DNA of 64,000 nucleotides from Lachnospiraceae bacterium. Its GTDB lineage: Bacteria; Bacillota; Clostridia; Lachnospirales; Lachnospiraceae. Made by a program: the position numbers and the translations under genes. The stretch is from NCBI GenBank assembly GCA_017626095.1, contig JAGAJL010000008.1:1-64000 (forward strand), written 5' to 3'. Positions 54,126 through 63,708 of the stretch are shown in pieces; within the stretch, counting starts at the first letter, position 1; every line of letters starts with the position of its first letter. The notes beneath the pieces were generated by a model. The model was not told where the DNA came from and ran no database searches. It saw only the letters and a list, made by a program, of their open reading frames with translations.

Positions 54126-55267
54126 TCCACAAAACTCATACACATCGTAACATTTTTACTGATACCTTTTACTTTTGCATCATGATTATAATCCCACATC
54201 ACAAACTGATAGGGATAATCCGGTACATCTCCGTCCTGAGACAAATTGATGTTATACATAAGTAACTGTGTTAAATCAAGTTTTCTTAAAAGCCAATATT
54301 TATCGCCATAAATCAAAGGCGTATAACCATAATTTTTGATTGTATCACAGAAAGCTTTTGCAATATCTGTTAATTGTTGCTTGGTCAGATCTTTTGTTCT
54401 GCTTTCATCTCCAATCACATATTCCATTTCAAAAACAATGGGATAATCCGGTGTAACCCCATAGTTCTGCAAGGCCATAACCACAAGATTGGCTTCTTCC
54501 ACAGCCTCTTCTATGCTGACAGCCTGAGAATAAAATGAAACACCAACAGACAAACCTGCTTCTTTTGCCGAAGCAGCATAATCAGAAAAATTAGCATCAT
54601 ACGTAACTGCACCGGTAGAATATCCTCGCTTTCCGATACGTAGAATACAAAAATCGATACCTTCTTTATCTAATGTCTCAAAATTAACATTGCCAAAGCT
54701 ATCATCGAGTTTAATCCCCTGCTTGGATATTTTTTTCGCATTCACATAATAACGCATAAACGGTTCTTCACACACTAATCCGGTGTAATCATAAGTATTT
54801 TTATCAATATATGCATTGATCATCACCCATTGTGAAGTACCGTCCGGCAAAATGACTTCTGTTTTCGTTCCGTTTTCAGATAAATCGTTTTCTTTTTCCT
54901 TCTCTGCTTCTTCTTTTTCCAATTGCTTTAATTTTTCGGAATAATCAACACTCTCAACAACATCCTTTTTTTCTTCAAAAGAATGGTCTTCTTTATACAT
55001 ATCCCAAAAATCAAGATCATCGGATACCAGATCAGAATGACTGATCAAATCATTTGCAGATAAATTTGTCTGAGATTGTGTGGCACTTTCCGTCTGTGTA
55101 TTCAAAGGTTCGGATATGGGATTGTTATTTCCGGCAAATTGTTTTTTGTTTGCCAAAAGAACAGCTGCCACAACAATACCGACAAAAAATAAAACCCCCA
55201 CAATCATGGTGCCCAATGAAATACCTGATTTAATATGTTCGTTATCAAAATCATCTGATAATTTCAT
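54110..55267 (-). CDS. Membrane-anchored GH25-like (lysozyme-fold) protein, probably catalytically altered
   Basis: A 385-residue protein with a short cytosolic N-terminus, one membrane helix (about 18-42), a charged Ser/Thr/Glu linker and a C-terminal GH25-type TIM barrel (about 185-380). Fold marks include FCILRIGKRGYSTGAVTYDANF, AGLSVGVSFYSQA and YQFVMWDYNHDA. The usual catalytic Asp of GID-V-S is replaced (GIKLDDS), and the second-site D-x-E appears as E-x-E (VFEMEY). Activity is therefore doubtful; binding of wall glycan is an alternative. It is divergent from apbE and overlaps the AP2-like gene by 16 bases at the 3' end. Confidence 0.75.
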   Translation of the reverse strand: MKLSDDFDNEHIKSGISLGTMIVGVLFFVGIVVAAVLLANKKQFAGNNNPISEPLNTQTESATQSQTNLSANDLISHSDLVSDDLDFWDMYKEDHSFEEKKDVVESVDYSEKLKQLEKEEAEKEKENDLSENGTKTEVILPDGTSQWVMINAYIDKNTYDYTGLVCEEPFMRYYVNAKKISKQGIKLDDSFGNVNFETLDKEGIDFCILRIGKRGYSTGAVTYDANFSDYAASAKEAGLSVGVSFYSQAVSIEEAVEEANLVVMALQNYGVTPDYPIVFEMEYVIGDESRTKDLTKQQLTDIAKAFCDTIKNYGYTPLIYGDKYWLLRKLDLTQLLMYNINLSQDGDVPDYPYQFVMWDYNHDAKVKGISKNVTMCMSFVDYTMR

Positions 55268-55295
55268 AATTTCTTCGTCCTAACTATTTATTTTG

Positions 55296-55304
55296 TGCTA
55301 TGAT
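55296..55304 (+). promoter_or_regulatory. Extended -10 promoter immediately before apbE
   Basis: TGC-TATGAT at 55296-55304 is an extended -10 motif (TGn before the hexamer) with no good -35. Six bases separate it from the ATG at 55311, so the mRNA probably starts at the initiation codon, as for the AP2-like gene. Confidence 0.5.
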
Positions 55305-55310
55305 AATTCT

Positions 55311-56345
55311 ATGAAACACAAATTATTTTACACCTTATTACAACTGATTATTTTCTCTATGTTTATTCTGATGACCGGATGTTCCAAAGCACCATCCGAT
55401 ATTCCGCTTGCAACCGGAACCTCACTTGCTTTTGATACCATTATAAGCATAACCATATATGAAAACACTTCCGATTCCCCTCTTACGAAAGAAGATGCCG
55501 AACTTGTTATCAATCAGGTTAATTCTTTATGCACAGAGTATGAAAACATGTTTAGCAAAACCATAAAAGGCAGTGACATTGATCAAATCAATCATGCAGA
55601 CGGTCAACCGATATGTGTTCATCCGGAAACATTCATGCTCATAAAAGAGTCAATTAAGTATAGCGAAAAAACCAATGGTCTGATTGATATTACCGTCTCA
55701 GGTGCAAAAGCTCTGTGGGATTTTTCCACACAGGATGAAAATGCCGATTCTACAACAATTCCTTCTGACAGCAAAATTCAAAAAGCACTGAAACATGTTG
55801 ATTACCATATGATAACTTTAGACGAATCATACAATACCGTCACGTTATCTGATCCGGATGCGCAAATCGACCTGGGTTTTATTGCCAAAGGTTATATTGC
55901 AGACAAAATCAAAGAATACCTGATTGAAAACGACATTGAAAATGCCATCATTAATCTTGGTGGCAACGTATTAACATTAGGGCAAAAACCTTCCGGTCAG
56001 GCGTTTATAGTAGGCATCGAAAAACCTTTTGATAAAGAAACCTTTATTGATAAAATTCCGGTTTCCGGCCGGTCTGTTGTTACCAGCGGCATATACGAAA
56101 GATATTTCAAAGCAGAAGGTACTCTTTATCACCATATCATCGATCCCCAAACAGGCTATCCGGTTAACACAGACTTGTTATCGGCAACCATCATTGCCGA
56201 TACTTCCATGCAGGCAGATGCGCTTAGCACAACCTGTATCTTATTGGGAAAAGAAAAAGCGATGGAATACTTAATAAATCAGCCGGAGGTTTCTGCCATT
56301 CTGGTAACCAATGATTATGAAATCATTAAAATTAATATAAAATAA
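55311..56345 (+). CDS. apbE: FAD:protein FMN transferase ApbE (lipoprotein)
   Basis: Flavinyltransferase that attaches FMN from FAD to threonines of exported redox proteins such as Rnf and Nqr subunits. The signal MKHKLFYTLLQLIIF with lipobox LMTGCS (Cys near 26) marks a lipoprotein. Family blocks are the FDTIISITIYE start, SGAKALWDFS, IDLGFIAKGYIADKI, INLGGNVLTLG, SVVTSGIYERYF, YHHIIDPQTGYPVN and MQADALSTT (Mg-binding Asp/Thr region). No rnf genes are in the window. No ribosome binding site precedes the ATG; an extended -10 lies directly upstream. Confidence 0.95.
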   Translation: MKHKLFYTLLQLIIFSMFILMTGCSKAPSDIPLATGTSLAFDTIISITIYENTSDSPLTKEDAELVINQVNSLCTEYENMFSKTIKGSDIDQINHADGQPICVHPETFMLIKESIKYSEKTNGLIDITVSGAKALWDFSTQDENADSTTIPSDSKIQKALKHVDYHMITLDESYNTVTLSDPDAQIDLGFIAKGYIADKIKEYLIENDIENAIINLGGNVLTLGQKPSGQAFIVGIEKPFDKETFIDKIPVSGRSVVTSGIYERYFKAEGTLYHHIIDPQTGYPVNTDLLSATIIADTSMQADALSTTCILLGKEKAMEYLINQPEVSAILVTNDYEIIKINIK

Positions 56346-56457
56346 GATAATTATCATCCTATCATTGATTCCAAAACACATTCATTCAGCCTATTAGTTC
56401 AGTCATTTTTAATGCATAAAATCAATGCATGAATTCAGTGCACTGGACAACCAGAAA

Positions 56458-57255
56458 TTAAAACTCAAATAACGTCGACGGTTCACTTCGTTTTGCCACT
56501 TCAATATCAAAATCCGATGCCTGATAAGGATTGTTTCCCATCGTTATTTCCAGCCTCACTGCCTCATAAGCAAGCTGTGGCAAATTATTTTCCTGGCTTA
56601 GATGCCCCAGATATATTTTTTTCAAATCATCATGTGCAATGCGACTTAACAATCTTCCGGCAGCTTCATTGGATAAATGTCCCTGATTCCCCAAAATACG
56701 TTGTTTGAGATAATATGGATAGGAACCGACCTGCAACATCTGAATGTCATGATTTGACTCAAGAAGCAGCAAATCCATCCCACATAATTTTTCTTCATTC
56801 TCTTCTGTTACATAACCAAGATCCGTCGCAATTGCAGCTTTTTTATTGCCGTCAAAAAATCGATAACAAACCGGATTAACAGCATCGTGAGAAATTTTCA
56901 TAGGTTCAATTTTCATATCTCCAATACAAATTTCTTCATTTGGCATAATCGAAATAAACTGCTCATGGTTAAGCTTTCCCAGAGAAGGATCTCTCAAAAT
57001 ACTGCAAACCGTTTCTTTTGTTCCGTAAACAGGCGCCTGACACTTTCTGGTCAAAACACCAATTCCACCAATATGATCTTTATGTTCATGCGTAACAAAA
57101 ATGGCTGATAAATCCGCTACCGTTAATCCGATAGAATTCAATCCTGATTCAATTCTTTTTTTGCTGATTCCGGCATCAACCAGAATATGTGTATGATCAT
57201 TGCCGATATAGATGCAGTTTCCGCTGCTTCCGCTGGCAATACTTAACATTCTCAT
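56458..57255 (-). CDS. MBL-fold metallohydrolase, YycJ/WalJ-like
   Basis: A 265-residue cytosolic hydrolase. The metal site appears as THEHKDHIGG near residue 58, with further ligands in ISHDAVNPV and the C-terminal LGHLSQENN. MLSIASGSSGNCIYI is the typical YycJ N-terminus, and the group has 5'-exonuclease or nucleic-acid activity and, in Bacillus, lies next to walRK. Here no two-component genes are adjacent; the gene follows the FtsA-like gene by 21 bases, so it may be in the same operon. Confidence 0.9.
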   Translation of the reverse strand: MRMLSIASGSSGNCIYIGNDHTHILVDAGISKKRIESGLNSIGLTVADLSAIFVTHEHKDHIGGIGVLTRKCQAPVYGTKETVCSILRDPSLGKLNHEQFISIMPNEEICIGDMKIEPMKISHDAVNPVCYRFFDGNKKAAIATDLGYVTEENEEKLCGMDLLLLESNHDIQMLQVGSYPYYLKQRILGNQGHLSNEAAGRLLSRIAHDDLKKIYLGHLSQENNLPQLAYEAVRLEITMGNNPYQASDFDIEVAKRSEPSTLFEF

Positions 57256-57276
57256 AAGTCATCTCCAAGTTGTATA

Positions 57277-60048
57277 TTAGTCTCTCCAGTATATCTGAAG
57301 TTCATCACCATTTGACAATGGTTCGACATATTGCGCATCCCGTCCGTTAATCATCGTCACAACAGCTTTTCCCTGTGGCTTTGATAAATCAAATTCATAA
57401 AATTCAAAAACATCCACATAAATATAATCTGCTTTGCCTTTCAGCGTAACGGGTTGACCATTTACTAATACATGTATGGTCTGCGTAGTTTTTCCATTGA
57501 TGATTTCCACTGTAGGCGGTGGCAGAATCGGTGGCGCCGTTTGTACATTGTCTGCTTTCATTGTTTCTTTTATTGCTTCTTTATGATCCGATTCGTCTCT
57601 TTCTTTGCCGATTTCAGTATGAATCAAAGAAGAATCTTGCATAACTGCATGTTTCTGTATCTGTGAACGATCTTGCACACTTGTTTGTTTCCTGATTTGT
57701 GTATTATTTCCTCTGTTTATATCTTTCGAAATATGAGAATTATCATCCTCGATTGCTTCCTTTCGGATTTGTACAATATCCTCTCCGCTCTTAATCCGAC
57801 TGATATTACTCTGAATACTGCTATATAACTCTTTTGCACTTTTATTGATTTTTAGAGGTGCAGCTTTCACACTTATTTTATCAGAATCGGTATCGGAAGT
57901 CTTTGCACTTTCCGGGTTCATGGCCGATTGTATCATGGCCATCAAACTCTCTTCTGCTTGTTCAAACTGTAATTTTTCGATTGTCTGTTGCGCACTCTGT
58001 TTTGCCTTTTCCAATGCAGAAAGTGCAGATGTATCATTATTTTTTTCTGCGGTTTGTGATAATTCTGATTTTACAGTATGATTGATGCTTGTACTATCGT
58101 TTGCAGTTTTAACGCCGGTTGTATTATTTATTGTTGTTTCATTTTCAGTTGTTTTGTTTACGACTGTTTCGTTTTCAATTGTTTCATTTTCGGTTGTTTC
58201 ATTTTCGATTATTTCATTTTCAGTTGTTCCGTTTACAGTCACTTCTCCGTCTAAATCCAACTCCATATCAACATCCAAATCATCTTTCATCTCAAAAGAA
58301 ACAGAGAAATTATGATAAACTTTCGTATCCAGTCCGGCTTTTTCGTGATTAACCCAAACAGACTTGATACTTTCAGCGGAAACATCCATAAATTCTGCAA
58401 TTTGAAGAACCGTATAATAATCCATCAGCTCAACAACATCGCCATCCTGAATCTGATAATATGCTGATTGCAGTTTTCCGTTAACACTTGCTAACTTCGG
58501 AAGAATCATCTCACTTTCTTCCAACTTAATCGTCAGATTACCATTATATCCAGGCAATTTTGACACAACCATGGAAGCCTTTTCACCTACAGTCGACGGA
58601 ACAACACGGATAATGTCATTACTGCGTATGGATGCATGGATATCAGCCTCTTCTCCGTTTAGCCATACGGTTGCGGATTCCCCTCTCTTACCTCTTAGTG
58701 ATATCGCCTGTCCGTTTAACGTAAAATCTAATGATTCACCGCGTTTTGGAAAGAGATCTTCGTTAGGAAACTCAGCTAAAATGGCTGCATCTACAATGGC
58801 TAAATGATTATTATCATATAATTTAATACGTTTTTCATTGAAATTCACAAAGATAAAGTTGTTACTCTGCTCATAAAAATTAAGACAAATACCTATCGGA
58901 GTGACCAAAAGTGAATCTTTCACGACATCTTTTTCCATAAAATCCACTTTTGTCATTACTTCTTCTCCTCGAACAGCACACCGCTCAGGTGCAATTCCAA
59001 GATGCTTAGCAACACGTTCGGTATATGTATCAATCTTTCCGCCACCACCGACAACAAATACGGCACTTACCGGTTTATTTCCATTTAATTCTTTTATCTT
59101 TTCAGCGGCAAGCCGTGACATATTCTCAAGATTATCGGAAATCACGGATAAGACTTCCTCTTTGGATATCTTTTGGGGAATTCCCATAATATCTTTATAT
59201 TCTACGATATCCTGCTCTGTAATGCCACGTTTAATTGTTTCTGAAGTTTTAAAATCAACCAAACAATGTCTGGCAATATCTTCGGTAAGGCAATCACCTG
59301 CAATGGGAAGCATACCATAGGCAATAATGCTGCCGTCTTTGGTAATGGAAATATCCGATGTTCCGGCACCGACATCAATTAATGCTATGTTTAGCATGCG
59401 ATACATGTCGGGAATTGCAAGCTCAATTGCTGCAATCGGTTCCAAAGTAAGATTTGCAACCTCTAACCCTGCCAGTTCAACGGACTTATATAAACCGTCC
59501 ACCACATCATCCGGAAGAAATGTAGCAATCAAATCAGCGGATATCTCTTTTGCCTTATGATTTTCCAACTGATTCATCGGATAACCATTCATAAAATAAT
59601 GCATAACGGAATAACCGACGCAATAAAACTTCATGTTTTCATCGAAATCATCGCTTTTGGAAAACGTTTCATATGCTTTTTCAATCCCCAGAGAATCCAA
59701 GGCAAAAATATCTTCTTTTGAGATCGTTTTTTCACCTTCTAAGTCCATATCAACATGAACCGTGACAGTCTTTAAAACACGACCTGCGGCCGCAATACAA
59801 ACCTGCTTTAACGGTTGTTTAATACGTTCTTCCAAGATATCAGTCACTTCACGAATGGTTTCACTGACCGTATTAATATCGTGAATCTGACCATCTATCA
59901 TAGCCCTTGATTCATGTTCAATGGATTGCTGTGCAACGACAACGAAACGATCCTTTTGACGATATCCGACCGTACCCACAATACTACGGGTGCCAATGTC
60001 AAGACCATATACATAATTTCCTGTTTTTGCATTTTTATCAGTAGCCAA
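57277..60048 (-). CDS. Oversized FtsA-like cell division protein with C-terminal beta-rich domain
   Basis: A 923-residue actin-fold protein about twice the size of FtsA (about 410). The N-terminal 370 residues carry the FtsA fold: GLDIGTRSIVGTVGY, the insert domain with QVCIAAAGRVL, IDVGAGTSDISITKDGSI (phosphate 2) and FVVGGGGKIDTYTE (adenosine). A second beta-rich part (about 390-590) follows. Then comes a Thr/Asn/Glu tandem tract (about 603-646), a charged disordered region, and a final 70-residue domain (IHVLVNGQPVTLKGK). No FtsZ-binding C-terminal amphipathic helix is evident. The start is TTG at 60048, directly after the coaE stop, with GGAGG eight bases before it. Coupled to coaE; role in division is inferred. 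Confidence 0.82.
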   Translation of the reverse strand: MATDKNAKTGNYVYGLDIGTRSIVGTVGYRQKDRFVVVAQQSIEHESRAMIDGQIHDINTVSETIREVTDILEERIKQPLKQVCIAAAGRVLKTVTVHVDMDLEGEKTISKEDIFALDSLGIEKAYETFSKSDDFDENMKFYCVGYSVMHYFMNGYPMNQLENHKAKEISADLIATFLPDDVVDGLYKSVELAGLEVANLTLEPIAAIELAIPDMYRMLNIALIDVGAGTSDISITKDGSIIAYGMLPIAGDCLTEDIARHCLVDFKTSETIKRGITEQDIVEYKDIMGIPQKISKEEVLSVISDNLENMSRLAAEKIKELNGNKPVSAVFVVGGGGKIDTYTERVAKHLGIAPERCAVRGEEVMTKVDFMEKDVVKDSLLVTPIGICLNFYEQSNNFIFVNFNEKRIKLYDNNHLAIVDAAILAEFPNEDLFPKRGESLDFTLNGQAISLRGKRGESATVWLNGEEADIHASIRSNDIIRVVPSTVGEKASMVVSKLPGYNGNLTIKLEESEMILPKLASVNGKLQSAYYQIQDGDVVELMDYYTVLQIAEFMDVSAESIKSVWVNHEKAGLDTKVYHNFSVSFEMKDDLDVDMELDLDGEVTVNGTTENEIIENETTENETIENETVVNKTTENETTINNTTGVKTANDSTSINHTVKSELSQTAEKNNDTSALSALEKAKQSAQQTIEKLQFEQAEESLMAMIQSAMNPESAKTSDTDSDKISVKAAPLKINKSAKELYSSIQSNISRIKSGEDIVQIRKEAIEDDNSHISKDINRGNNTQIRKQTSVQDRSQIQKHAVMQDSSLIHTEIGKERDESDHKEAIKETMKADNVQTAPPILPPPTVEIINGKTTQTIHVLVNGQPVTLKGKADYIYVDVFEFYEFDLSKPQGKAVVTMINGRDAQYVEPLSNGDELQIYWRD
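58110..58240 (-). repeat. Tandem Asn-Glu-Thr-coding repeats in the FtsA-like gene
   Basis: About seven short units coding for variants of (I/T)ENET run in tandem, e.g. NETTENETIENET. Their DNA units of 12-15 bases differ by a few substitutions, so the array could change length by slippage. On the opposite strand they give a spurious Ser/Val/Phe-rich frame. Confidence 0.75.
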
Positions 60049-60642
60049 TTATTCTTCCTCCAAATGACTGTCTATTTGAAAATAAAGATATTCTACATCT
60101 GAATCATTGTTAATCATGACTTTACAATGTTTGCGAAATTCTTCTTCCGATAATTGGGACGACATAATTCCTGAAATTTTTTCTTCGGAATAATTACGGC
60201 TTTCCTTTAATCGGGTACTACGGACATCCGGACTGGCATACACATACCACAACTCATCCAGAATTCGATCATAATGATCTTCTATTAAAAGCGCTGCTTC
60301 TAAAATAAAATAATCTATTTTACCTTTTTTTCGTTCCTGCTCAATTTCGGATAGAACAAATTGTTTTACAGCAGGATGAATAATGGCGTTTACTTTTTCA
60401 AGCAAATCCTTTTGTGAAAATATTTTTTCTGCCATTTTATTTTTGTCAATGGTTTTATCTTCACACAAAACATCTTCACCAAGCAGACTGACAATATCCC
60501 GATAACAAAGATTGCCGGGAAGCTTTAACGTATTGGCTATTTCATCTGCCAAATAGACTTTTGCCCGATAATGCTTTTTTATATAATCCAAAACCAAAGA
60601 TTTTCCGGCACCAACACCGCCGGTAATTCCAATTGTTTTCAT
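60049..60642 (-). CDS. coaE: Dephospho-CoA kinase
   Basis: Last step of coenzyme A synthesis. P-loop GITGGVGAGKSLVLDYI at the N-terminus, the CoA-binding ADEIAN, and the LID region with VRSTRLKESRNYSEEK are all seen; 197 residues is typical. It starts nine bases after polA and its stop touches the TTG of the FtsA-like gene. The polA-coaE order is common in Clostridia. Confidence 0.95.
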   Translation of the reverse strand: MKTIGITGGVGAGKSLVLDYIKKHYRAKVYLADEIANTLKLPGNLCYRDIVSLLGEDVLCEDKTIDKNKMAEKIFSQKDLLEKVNAIIHPAVKQFVLSEIEQERKKGKIDYFILEAALLIEDHYDRILDELWYVYASPDVRSTRLKESRNYSEEKISGIMSSQLSEEEFRKHCKVMINNDSDVEYLYFQIDSHLEEE

Positions 60643-60651
60643 AGACGTTTC

Positions 60652-63297
60652 CTAATGTGCATCATACCATGTAGATCCGACATTCAAATCAATTTCCATC
60701 GGTACCGCCAATGATACAGCATGCTGCATTTTATCAGCTAATATTTCTTTAACCTGTTCTAATTCATCTTCATATGCTTCAATCAATAATTCATCATGAA
60801 TCTGCAAGATTAGTTTGGACTTCAAGCCGGCATCTTTCAAACCATGATATACATCAATCATCGCAATTTTTATGATATCGGCCGCTGTTCCCTGAATTGG
60901 TGCATTCATCGCAGCACGTTCACCGAATTGGCGTATCATATGATTGCTGTTTGATAACTCGGGCATAGGTCTTCTACGGTCAAACAAAGTGGTGGTATAG
61001 CCCTTTTCCTTTGCATCAGAAACCGTCTGTTCCAGATATTTTTTAACATCAGGATAGGTTTCAAAGTACTGCTTCATATACTGAGCCGCTTCTTTTTGTG
61101 AACAGTTGATATCCTGACTTAATCCAAAGGCACTAATTCCGTATACAATTCCGAAATTAACAGCTTTCGCGTTTCTTCTTTGCAGGCTCGTGACTTCATC
61201 AAGCGGCACATGAAACACCTTGGATGCAGTAATACGGTGAATATCCGTTCCGGACTGATAGGCGGCAATTAATTCCTGATCGTTGGAACAATGTGCCAGA
61301 ATACGAAGTTCAATCTGGGAATAATCCGCATCAACCAAGACACACCCATCTTTTGCCTTAAAGACTTTTCGTATCATTCTGCCCATTTCCGTACGCATGG
61401 GAATGTTTTGCAAATTGGGTTCTGTCGATGAAAGTCGTCCGGTTGCGGTTATCATTTGATTAAATGATGTGTGAATCCGGCTGTTTTCATCAATATAGGT
61501 AACGAGTCCGTCAGCGTATGTGGATTTTAACTTCGTCAAAGCACGGTATTCCAAAATATCCGCAACAACAGGATAATCTACTGCGAGTTTCTCCAATACA
61601 TCTGCCGCAGTCGAATAACCTGTTTTTGTTTTTTTACCGCCCTTTAACCCCATTTTTTCAAATAATATTTCACCTAACTGCTTGGGCGAATTGATATTAA
61701 AGGTTTCACCGACCTGATCATATATCTTTTGCTCTATCTCATCTATTTTCCCACCAAGCTCAATACTATAATTTGCAAGATCATTTCCATCTACCCGAAC
61801 GCCTTCTTTCTCCATGTCATACAAAACATAGGTCAGAGGAAGATCAATTTGATAGTAAAGAGTTAGCATATTGTAATCTACAAGCATTGTGCGAAGCGGT
61901 TCATAGGATGCTAATAAAGAGATTGCCCTTAATCCCATAAAATTTAAAAATTCCTGATTGCTGTCAGATACAATCGTTTCCGGCTTTTCTTTTCCAAAAA
62001 CCGTTTTATAATCCAGACAATTTATTTGCGCATAATCTCCGGCAATATCTTCCATCTGATATTCCTTGTGATTGGGATTAATCAGATACGCCGCAAGCTT
62101 GGCATCAAAATATTTGGATGTTTCCGTTGCAATGGAATAAGGATACAGTTTTTTTACATCAAAAACAATCAGCGGATGCTCTTTGTCGGCAGTTTCCGAC
62201 AACGTACTAATTTTATTTTCAAGATAATTCTGCGTTATAAAATTTTCTATGAAGATGACATATGCTTTTCCCGGTTCACAGGAAACGGAAAGAGCCAGCA
62301 TACTGTGATTTTGTTCAAAGACAAATAGAGAAGCCTTTTTCTTTTTTTCACATTGTGCAAAAACAGAATCAACCTCCAAAATATCCGTAACGGGAATCAT
62401 TTCAAAGGGTTCCTGTTCCACAACAGAAGTTGTATCAAATCTATTCATCATATTTTTAAAATTCAGTTTGACACACCAGTTATATGCCTCTTTTGTAAAC
62501 AAATCATCCATTTTGGCATCTTCAAGAGTAAAAGGAATCTCCGCATCAATACAAATGGTAGCAAGCTTTAAACTCAGATAAGCAAGCTCTTTGTTTTCCA
62601 CCAGTGTTTCTTTGATACTCTTTTTGGTAATTTCTTCGACATGTTCATAAATACCATCCAAAGACCGGTATTCTACCATCAAAGAAGTTGCCGTCTTTTC
62701 ACCGACTTTGGGAACGCCGGGAATATTGTCGGATGCATCGCCCATAAGCGCTTTTAATTCGATAAACTGCAAAGGTGTTACCTGATATTTTTCCAACACA
62801 TCTTTTGCATAATAATCTTCTATTTCGGTCCGGGCTCCCTTTGTCTTGGGAATCCTGATTTTGATATGTTCGGAAGCAATCTGCAATAAATCCCTGTCAC
62901 CGGAAACCAATGATACTTCATAGCCCTCTTTTTCTGCCCTTTTTGCCATGGTTCCCAAAATATCATCTGCTTCATAGCCTTCTTTTTCCATAATCAGGAC
63001 ATTCATGGCCTTAAGTACCTCTTTCATAACAGGTACCTGCTCTCTCAATTCATCCGGCATTCCTTTTCTGGTTCCCTTATATGCGTCATACATCTTATGA
63101 CGGAATGTAGGTGCAGATAAATCAAAAGCAACAGCTAACGCATCCGGCTTTTCTTCATCTAAAAGCTTGAACAGAATATTTAAAAAACCATAGATGGCAT
63201 TGGTATGAAGTCCCTCTGAATTTGTCAATTCCGGAACTCCGTAAAATGCTCTGTTTAAAATACTGTGACCGTCAATTAAAACTAACTTTTTTGCCAT
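60652..63297 (-). CDS. polA: DNA polymerase I
   Basis: An 881-residue repair and Okazaki-processing polymerase from the ATG at 63297, which follows AGAGG. The 5' nuclease domain (about 1-290) has SGDRDLLQI and LMGDASDNIPGVP. The middle domain (about 300-470) lacks the D-x-E exonuclease residues, so proofreading is probably absent, as in many Firmicutes. The polymerase domain shows motif A VDADYSQIELRILAH, motif B RRNAKAVNFGIVYG and motif C QIHDELLIE. It follows the zinc-finger protein gene by 11 bases. Confidence 0.96.
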   Translation of the reverse strand: MAKKLVLIDGHSILNRAFYGVPELTNSEGLHTNAIYGFLNILFKLLDEEKPDALAVAFDLSAPTFRHKMYDAYKGTRKGMPDELREQVPVMKEVLKAMNVLIMEKEGYEADDILGTMAKRAEKEGYEVSLVSGDRDLLQIASEHIKIRIPKTKGARTEIEDYYAKDVLEKYQVTPLQFIELKALMGDASDNIPGVPKVGEKTATSLMVEYRSLDGIYEHVEEITKKSIKETLVENKELAYLSLKLATICIDAEIPFTLEDAKMDDLFTKEAYNWCVKLNFKNMMNRFDTTSVVEQEPFEMIPVTDILEVDSVFAQCEKKKKASLFVFEQNHSMLALSVSCEPGKAYVIFIENFITQNYLENKISTLSETADKEHPLIVFDVKKLYPYSIATETSKYFDAKLAAYLINPNHKEYQMEDIAGDYAQINCLDYKTVFGKEKPETIVSDSNQEFLNFMGLRAISLLASYEPLRTMLVDYNMLTLYYQIDLPLTYVLYDMEKEGVRVDGNDLANYSIELGGKIDEIEQKIYDQVGETFNINSPKQLGEILFEKMGLKGGKKTKTGYSTAADVLEKLAVDYPVVADILEYRALTKLKSTYADGLVTYIDENSRIHTSFNQMITATGRLSSTEPNLQNIPMRTEMGRMIRKVFKAKDGCVLVDADYSQIELRILAHCSNDQELIAAYQSGTDIHRITASKVFHVPLDEVTSLQRRNAKAVNFGIVYGISAFGLSQDINCSQKEAAQYMKQYFETYPDVKKYLEQTVSDAKEKGYTTTLFDRRRPMPELSNSNHMIRQFGERAAMNAPIQGTAADIIKIAMIDVYHGLKDAGLKSKLILQIHDELLIEAYEDELEQVKEILADKMQHAVSLAVPMEIDLNVGSTWYDAH

Positions 63298-63308
63298 TCC
63301 AAACCTCT

Positions 63309-63629
63309 TTATACAAATAATATCAATAATGTCAGACATAATACGATAATTGAAAATATCTCAATATTACGACATATTAAATCAATTTTATTGCGTAATC
63401 GCACAATTCGGGATGCTTTTCCAATCTTTAAGGATAATTCTTTATCCAAAGAAAAAGATGCTCCTTTTTCAAGACGTATCAGACCTTCTGTAGTCAAATA
63501 TTGAATTGCCAGTTCTTCTTCGCAATCCTTGCAATGCTTGACATGATCCACAAAATCCGGTAACAGCCTTTCTTCCAGATTATCATGAATAAAACATGGA
63601 ATTTCTTTTTCAAACTCTTTACAATTCAT
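63309..63629 (-). CDS. Putative zinc-finger membrane protein (anti-sigma-like)
   Basis: About 106 residues. The N-terminal part contains a zf-HC2/anti-sigma type motif, CxxF-x(9)-IHDNLEERLLPDFVDHVKHC (in outline) with H-x3-C-x2-C in HVKHCKDCEEE. A basic helical segment follows, and a single membrane helix at the C-terminus (IFSIIVLCLTLLILFV). Such proteins usually hold a sigma factor, but no sigma gene lies next to it. ATG at 63629 is preferred; a GTG nine bases upstream is possible. It is the first gene of the polA-coaE run. Confidence 0.78.
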   Translation of the reverse strand: MNCKEFEKEIPCFIHDNLEERLLPDFVDHVKHCKDCEEELAIQYLTTEGLIRLEKGASFSLDKELSLKIGKASRIVRLRNKIDLICRNIEIFSIIVLCLTLLILFV

Positions 63630-63679
63630 TCCAATCACCCACAGTTATTGTAACAAATAATATAGAAATTTACCATCTT

Positions 63680-63708
63680 TTCATATATAAAACTCAATCG
63701 AAAGTCAA
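63680..63708 (-). promoter_or_regulatory. Promoter upstream of the zinc-finger/polA run
   Basis: Minus-strand TTGACT (complement of 63703-63708), 17 bases, TATGAA (complement of 63680-63685). The leader to the gene at 63629 would be about 45 bases. The short open frame in the 63.6-63.8 kb gap has no credible start. Confidence 0.55.

Noticed and set aside
58082-58352. Plus-strand frames of Ser/Val/Phe or Phe/Arg/Leu composition
   Set aside because: Opposite strand of the ENET-coding tandem repeats in the FtsA-like gene.
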